Part shown: positions 59,329 to 64,000 of the stretch, one piece after another
Position numbering within the stretch: the stretch's first letter is position 1
Layout of the letters: every line of letters starts with the position of its first letter
Assembly: GCA_026003475.1 (NCBI GenBank)
Contig: BPHJ01000001.1
Coordinates: 1,239,189-1,303,188, forward strand
Source: Candidatus Kapaibacterium sp.
Lineage (GTDB): Bacteria > Bacteroidota > Ignavibacteria > Kapaibacteriales > NICIL-2
Direction: 5' to 3'
Length of the DNA: 64,000 nucleotides
The notes under the pieces: generated by a model
The model's input: the letters and a program-made list of their open reading frames with translations, nothing else
Told to the model about the DNA's origin: nothing
Database searches by the model: none
Translations under genes and position numbers: made by a program

Positions 59329-59943
59329 ATGACTCAGAGCGAACGACGGGCATTGTTCGAGCGCGAACTTGTGCCCCATCTGGCGGCTGTCCGTGCCTTT
59401 GCTCGGCGGCTGTGCCGTGACTCCGACGATGCCGACGATTTGGTGCAGGAAACGTACCTGAAAGCATTCCGTTTTTTGGATAGCTTTACCCCGGGAACAA
59501 ACGCCAAAGCTTGGCTGCTGACAATTCTCAAGAACACCTTCATCAACATGTACCGCAGTCAGCAACGAAGCGGGCCAACCATTTCGTACGAGGAAATCGA
59601 GGAATTCTACGAAGCGCTCCGCCCGGACGAAGTCCCCAGCAACGACGCGCTGGAACTGCAGTTCGACCGACTCCTCGACGACCAGGTACTGACAGCGCTT
59701 GATGCACTATCCGATGAGTACCGAACCGTAGTCATCCTCTGCGACATCGAAGATTTTTCCTACGAGGAAGCTGCCGAATTTCTCGGCTGTCCGGTTGGGA
59801 CGGTCCGGTCTCGGTTGCACCGTGCACGTGCCGCACTTGCAAAACGCTTACTTGACTATGCTCGCAGTCGTGGCTATGCAACCGACCAGGCACAGCAGCG
59901 CTTCAACATCGAGGCACCACCATTCAAGGGAGAGCAGCCATGA
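59329..59943 (+). CDS. ECF RNA polymerase sigma factor
   Basis: 'DADDLVQETYLKAFRFLDSFTPGTNAKAWLLTILKNTFINMYR', 'YEEAAEFLGCPVGTVRSRLHRARAAL'; ORF open from 59254. Confidence 0.94.
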   Translation: MTQSERRALFERELVPHLAAVRAFARRLCRDSDDADDLVQETYLKAFRFLDSFTPGTNAKAWLLTILKNTFINMYRSQQRSGPTISYEEIEEFYEALRPDEVPSNDALELQFDRLLDDQVLTALDALSDEYRTVVILCDIEDFSYEEAAEFLGCPVGTVRSRLHRARAALAKRLLDYARSRGYATDQAQQRFNIEAPPFKGEQP

Positions 59944-60713
59944 TCGAGCAAGACAAAGATTTTCTCATCGCCATTGCTGACGGCAGAGCATCTGCCCAGG
60001 AATACGAGCGGTACCGAAAGCTTTGCCAGGATGACCCACACCTCGAACAGTACGTTGCGCTACTCCGTGCGACACGGCAACGACTCCGACGCGCTGCACA
60101 AGCAAGTGAAGCATCCGACACAACTGACCTGCTCGCGCGTATTCGCGGAGCAGTAGAAACAGTAGAGCCGCTTCCCCGCCGAGCACCCGTGCAGTGGTGG
60201 TGGATTGCGGCAGCCGCTGCGGTCATTGCTCTTGTGTGGATCGTTGCCCCCTGGCGCTCGTCGGCTGTTGATTTCCGCGCTGAATCATTGGAGAACTTCC
60301 AGCGCATCATGAGCGGCAAGCTCAGCGTTGCAAAAGCAACATCGAACTTCAACGAACTTGTCGCCTTCTTCCGCGCGCAGGGCGTCGGCTACCAATTGGT
60401 GACAGTGCCGCTCCGAGCAGAATTAGTTGGCGGGGTTGTATCCGAACACAATGGCGTCAAACTCGCTCATTTTGTCTATCGCCGCGGCGACACGCTTATC
60501 TACATGTACCAAGCACCACAAGAACTCTTCAAACGCGGTATTTTAGCAGTGCCAGCCACGATCGAGCCCTATGCAGAGTCGGGCAAGTGGTACGCCGAAA
60601 ACATCGCCAATAACTCGTGGATGTTCTGGCGCGTACAATCAGTTTATTGCTCGGTCGTCGCAAGCGTCCCAAAGGAAGTGTTAGCAACCTATTTTGTCGA
60701 AGGTGTCTTATGA
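59940..60713 (+). CDS. putative transmembrane anti-sigma factor
   Basis: ATGA overlap with sigma gene; cytoplasmic N-terminus, one central TM 'WWWIAAAAAVIALVWIVAPW', extracytoplasmic C-domain. Confidence 0.75.
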   Translation: MIEQDKDFLIAIADGRASAQEYERYRKLCQDDPHLEQYVALLRATRQRLRRAAQASEASDTTDLLARIRGAVETVEPLPRRAPVQWWWIAAAAAVIALVWIVAPWRSSAVDFRAESLENFQRIMSGKLSVAKATSNFNELVAFFRAQGVGYQLVTVPLRAELVGGVVSEHNGVKLAHFVYRRGDTLIYMYQAPQELFKRGILAVPATIEPYAESGKWYAENIANNSWMFWRVQSVYCSVVASVPKEVLATYFVEGVL

Positions 60714-61339
60714 AAGCAGTCTTTGCCCTCAGCCTCGCGGTCGTCCTGAGCCTGATTGCGTGCAACAAAGCGCCAGATCAACTGCAGCAGTCTGCGCTTG
60801 CGAACGTCCAGCAATCGTTTTCCTCACAGGTAGCCCCACCAGCTCCCGCTGGACCAGCCGATTACATCGTAGATGCCATTGCTGTTGGCAAGCCCGCAGC
60901 AGGCAAACTCATTGACATTACGTGGAAAGATGCCAGCGGAAAAACCGTTCGTCTCTCCGATTACGCTCAAGGGAAAGTCGTATTCCTCAACTTCTGGGCA
61001 ACGTGGTGTCCGCCTTGCCGACGCGAAATTCCCGACATCATCGAGCTTTCGCGCGAAATGGCAAAGGACCTGGTTGTCGTTGGTATCTCGCTTGATGATG
61101 GCGCCGATGCCAAAACCAAGGTGACCAAGTTTGCAACCGACAAAGGCATCACCTACATCAACATCGTTCCCAGCGCTACGCTCAACACCAAGAGTATTGC
61201 CGAAGCGTACACCATCATCGCACCGATCAATGCCATTCCAACAACCCTGATTTTCGACCGCAACGGCAATCACAAGCAAACGATTATCGGCGCTAACACA
61301 AAGAGCTACTTCATGGAAGCGGTCAAGAAGGCGATGTAG
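60710..61339 (+). CDS. TlpA-family thioredoxin lipoprotein
   Basis: Lipobox 'LSLIAC'; 'VVFLNFWATWCPPCRREIPDIIELSREM', 'IAPINAIPTTLIFDRNG'. Confidence 0.93.
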   Translation: MKAVFALSLAVVLSLIACNKAPDQLQQSALANVQQSFSSQVAPPAPAGPADYIVDAIAVGKPAAGKLIDITWKDASGKTVRLSDYAQGKVVFLNFWATWCPPCRREIPDIIELSREMAKDLVVVGISLDDGADAKTKVTKFATDKGITYINIVPSATLNTKSIAEAYTIIAPINAIPTTLIFDRNGNHKQTIIGANTKSYFMEAVKKAM

Positions 61340-61373
61340 GACCGCGCCGGTTGAGGTTGATTCGGGGTTTCCA

Positions 61374-62675
61374 TCAGAGCGTTTCGATCAGCAGCGTTGA
61401 GCGCGCAACAGGTGGCTGGGAGCTGATTTCAATCGCATTACTAATCTGCTGAGCAACCGCAGCAAAGCGCTCAGCATCGGTCGCAGTAAGCGTTGCCAGT
61501 GGCTGTCCCCGCTCGATCCAATCGCCACGCTTGCAATGAAAGATGACTCCAGCCAAGGGGTCAACAGCATCGGATGCGCGATGTCTGCCAGCGCCAAGTT
61601 CGACGAGTGCTAATCCAATACGCCGGGTCGCAAAACCAACAACGTAGCCTTCCTCTGTGCTGCAGATCACCTGGCTTGCTGCCAAGCGGTAGCGCTCCAT
61701 GGATGCGGCCCAACTTCCTCCTTGCGCTGCGACGAGCTGGTGAAATCGCTCGTGAGCACGGCCACTATGCCAGACGTCCCGCGCAACTGCCTTCCCTTCC
61801 TCCAGTGATGATGCAACCCCGCTCAAGTGGAGCATTGCACCCGAGAGGTGCATCGTAAGCTCGGCGAGGTCGGCTGGACACTGATCCGGTTCTGCCAGCG
61901 CGCGTTCGGCTTCGAGCACTTCTACCCAATTACCCGCCGCAAAGCCGATGGGATCGTTCATGTCGGTAATCGCAACGTGCATGTCCAACCCGACACCGCG
62001 TCCCACATCGAGCAGCATTGCTGCAAGCGAATGTGCCTGCTCGAGCTGTTCCATGAATGCACCGCGGCCAACTTTGACGTCGAGCACCAACCCACGTGCA
62101 CCCTCGGCGATTTTTTTGCTCAAGATGGATGCAACAATCAAGCCCACCGATTCGACAGTTCCCGTCTCGTCGCGCAAGGCGTAGAGAATTCGATCTGCCG
62201 GTGCAAGCTGTTCGCTCTGCGCCAGCATGACAGCACCAATCGCTTTCAGTTGTGCACGAATACGCTCCTGATCGAGCTGCGTGCGGAATCCGACGATAGA
62301 TTCGAGCTTATCCACAGTGCCGCCGGTGTGTCCTAACCCACGACCGCTCATCATGGGCACCAGTGCACCAGCGCTTGCAGCAATTGGCGCTACCAGCAGC
62401 GAAAGTTTATCCCCCACACCACCAGTGGAATGTTTATCCACTGCATACCCAAGGTGCTGCCAGTCGTAGCGGACACCGCTTTGGGCCATTGCGGTTGTCA
62501 GTGCAATTGTCTCGTCCCGACTAAGCCCGCGGATGCAGGATGCCATCAGGAATGCAGCCGTTTGTCCTACGGTAATCGTACCCTCAACGACACCACGGAC
62601 GAACCACGAAATTTCGTCGGGGCTGAGTACACCTCCATCACGTTTTTTGCGAAGTATTTCTGCGGGAATCACCAT
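61374..62675 (-). CDS. thymidine/pyrimidine-nucleoside phosphorylase
   Basis: 'DKHSTGGVGDKLSLLVAPIAASAGALVPMMSGRGLGHTGGTVDKLESI', 'DVKVGRGAFM'. Confidence 0.94.
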   Translation of the reverse strand: MVIPAEILRKKRDGGVLSPDEISWFVRGVVEGTITVGQTAAFLMASCIRGLSRDETIALTTAMAQSGVRYDWQHLGYAVDKHSTGGVGDKLSLLVAPIAASAGALVPMMSGRGLGHTGGTVDKLESIVGFRTQLDQERIRAQLKAIGAVMLAQSEQLAPADRILYALRDETGTVESVGLIVASILSKKIAEGARGLVLDVKVGRGAFMEQLEQAHSLAAMLLDVGRGVGLDMHVAITDMNDPIGFAAGNWVEVLEAERALAEPDQCPADLAELTMHLSGAMLHLSGVASSLEEGKAVARDVWHSGRAHERFHQLVAAQGGSWAASMERYRLAASQVICSTEEGYVVGFATRRIGLALVELGAGRHRASDAVDPLAGVIFHCKRGDWIERGQPLATLTATDAERFAAVAQQISNAIEISSQPPVARSTLLIETL

Positions 62676-62687
62676 TGCAGAGCCAAG

Positions 62688-62695
62688 TATTTTTG
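62688..62695 (+). promoter_or_regulatory. putative -7 box TATTTTTG
   Basis: 19 nt upstream of RNA methyltransferase ATG 62715. Confidence 0.4.
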
Positions 62696-62714
62696 CACCA
62701 AACACACTGCAAAA

Positions 62715-63488
62715 ATGGAACTACCACTCCTGCCCAAATCGCGACAACGCTGGATTAGCCACCTGCACTCGAAGCGCCACCGCGATCGCGAGCGCTGCTT
62801 CCTTGCCGAAGGAATCCGCACATTGAGCGAATTGCTCGCTTCGACGTATCGGGCACGGTTTGCCGTCTGTACCGAGGAAACCGCTCGGGAGCATCGCACA
62901 ATCGTCGAAGGCTTCATCAAACGTGGTGTGCCCTGTTACGTCACCGATGGGCAAACCCTTGCACGACTGGCACAGACGACATCGCCACAAGGAATGCTTG
63001 CGGTGGTGGAGTATCCCGAACCCGAACCATCGAGCATCCCGGAGGGCTCCGTGGTCGCACTCGATGGGATCAACGATCCTGGCAATGCGGGAACGATTGT
63101 TCGAACTGCACTCTGGTTTGGATATGCCGCAGTAGTCTTCGGACAGGAGAGCGTGGATCGGTACCACCCCAAATTTGTGCGCGCAACGATGGGTGCGCTC
63201 TTCCACCTGCAGCTCATCGAAGCACCAATCGAGACTATCATGCAACAGGTATCGGCTTCACATCGCATCATTGGCACCTGTACAAGCAATGGAATACCAC
63301 TGGCAGCCTACACCGCACCATTGCAGCCGCACGTCCTGGTCATTGGCAGTGAAGCGCATGGATTATCGCCCTCGGTTCGATCGTTGGTGCATGATTGCGT
63401 CACGATCGAAGGGCAGGGTTCGTTCGATTCGCTCAATGCTGCAGTTGCAGCAGCGATTGTGATGTACCACCTCGCTTCGAAGGCATGA
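62715..63488 (+). CDS. TrmH/SpoU family RNA 2'-O-methyltransferase
   Basis: 'ALDGINDPGNAGTIVRTALWFGYAAVVFG', 'VIGSEAHGLSPSVRSLVHDCVTIEGQGSFDSLNAAVAAAIVMYHLA'. Confidence 0.94.
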   Translation: MELPLLPKSRQRWISHLHSKRHRDRERCFLAEGIRTLSELLASTYRARFAVCTEETAREHRTIVEGFIKRGVPCYVTDGQTLARLAQTTSPQGMLAVVEYPEPEPSSIPEGSVVALDGINDPGNAGTIVRTALWFGYAAVVFGQESVDRYHPKFVRATMGALFHLQLIEAPIETIMQQVSASHRIIGTCTSNGIPLAAYTAPLQPHVLVIGSEAHGLSPSVRSLVHDCVTIEGQGSFDSLNAAVAAAIVMYHLASKA

Positions 63489-64000
63489 GGATTGTTCTTG
63501 CAACTGCGAATCCATCGAAGGCAATGGAATTCGAGCAAATCCTTCGCCCGTTGCTTCCGGAGATCGAGATTCTTCCCGCCAGCCTATTCTTAGGCAACGA
63601 TTGGCATGTAGCGGAGACAGGAGCAACACTGGAAGAAAACGCATACCTAAAAGCAACGCATGTCTTCGAGCGCCTCTGGCATCCAACCATTGCCGATGAT
63701 ACGGGATTGGAGGTTGCTGCACTCGATGGTCTGCCAGGGGTACACACAGCGCGATTTGCCGGACCGAACGCAACCGCCGACGAGAATAATGCCCTCTTAC
63801 TGGAACGGCTTGGTGGTTGCATAGATCGCCGCGCTCGGTTCCGAACGGTGCTCTGCTATCGCGACAGGCTCCGCACAATCTTTGCCGAAGGCATCGTCCA
63901 GGGTACGATTGCTGAGCAGCCTCGCGGCATTCACGGCTTCGGCTATGATCCGCTGTTCATTCCCGATGGTTATGATCGTTCCTTCGCTGAGATGGACCCC
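63485..64000 (+). CDS. rdgB: XTP/dITP diphosphatase (RdgB/HAM1), truncated by window end
   Basis: ATG at 63485 overlapping previous TGA; 'MRIVLATANPSKAMEFEQIL...ETGATLEENAYLKA...IADDTGLEVAALDGLPGVHTARFAGPNATADENNALLLERL...GFGYDPLFIPDGYDRSFAEM'; not in ORF track because no stop is reached. Confidence 0.94.
   Translation, partial: MRIVLATANPSKAMEFEQILRPLLPEIEILPASLFLGNDWHVAETGATLEENAYLKATHVFERLWHPTIADDTGLEVAALDGLPGVHTARFAGPNATADENNALLLERLGGCIDRRARFRTVLCYRDRLRTIFAEGIVQGTIAEQPRGIHGFGYDPLFIPDGYDRSFAEMDP

Overview
This 64 kb window is a dense, mostly housekeeping bacterial chromosome segment with about 60 protein genes, one tRNA-Phe(GAA), and little intergenic space. I see no CRISPR array, IS element, prophage or rRNA. 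Gene content (DUF2723 membrane protein, lamin-tail/FlgD-like C-terminal protein, split nuo genes, fliLMN) and repeated TAnnTTTG promoter-like boxes suggest a lineage in the Bacteroidota/Chlorobiota/Kapabacteria neighbourhood; this is inference only. Main clusters are: brx-AI2E-Xer-like-amidase-ppk; panD-glmU-like-mce-Rieske; fliL-fliM-fliN; lepA-lepB-lepB-hemW-DUF2723-GT2; rplS, recA-recX; phnD-like-HD-IMPase-dapF-M20; nuoGHI-lytR_C-rsfS-argS; recJ-dna2-like-ruvC; and ECF sigma/anti-sigma/TlpA. The observations most worth follow-up are: (i) a UPF0598/DUF4505 domain fused to a hotdog thioesterase; (ii) a divergently encoded MsrB fused to an MsrA-like domain without its catalytic GCFWC motif; (iii) a GlmU-type nucleotidyltransferase split by a +1 frameshift; (iv) a tyrosine-recombinase homologue with a substituted active site in a housekeeping operon; (v) a SpoT-like HD protein missing a conserved metal-ligand Asp; and (vi) recurrent TAnnTTTG boxes just upstream of many genes. 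All family calls come from reading motifs in the translations; no database search was run.
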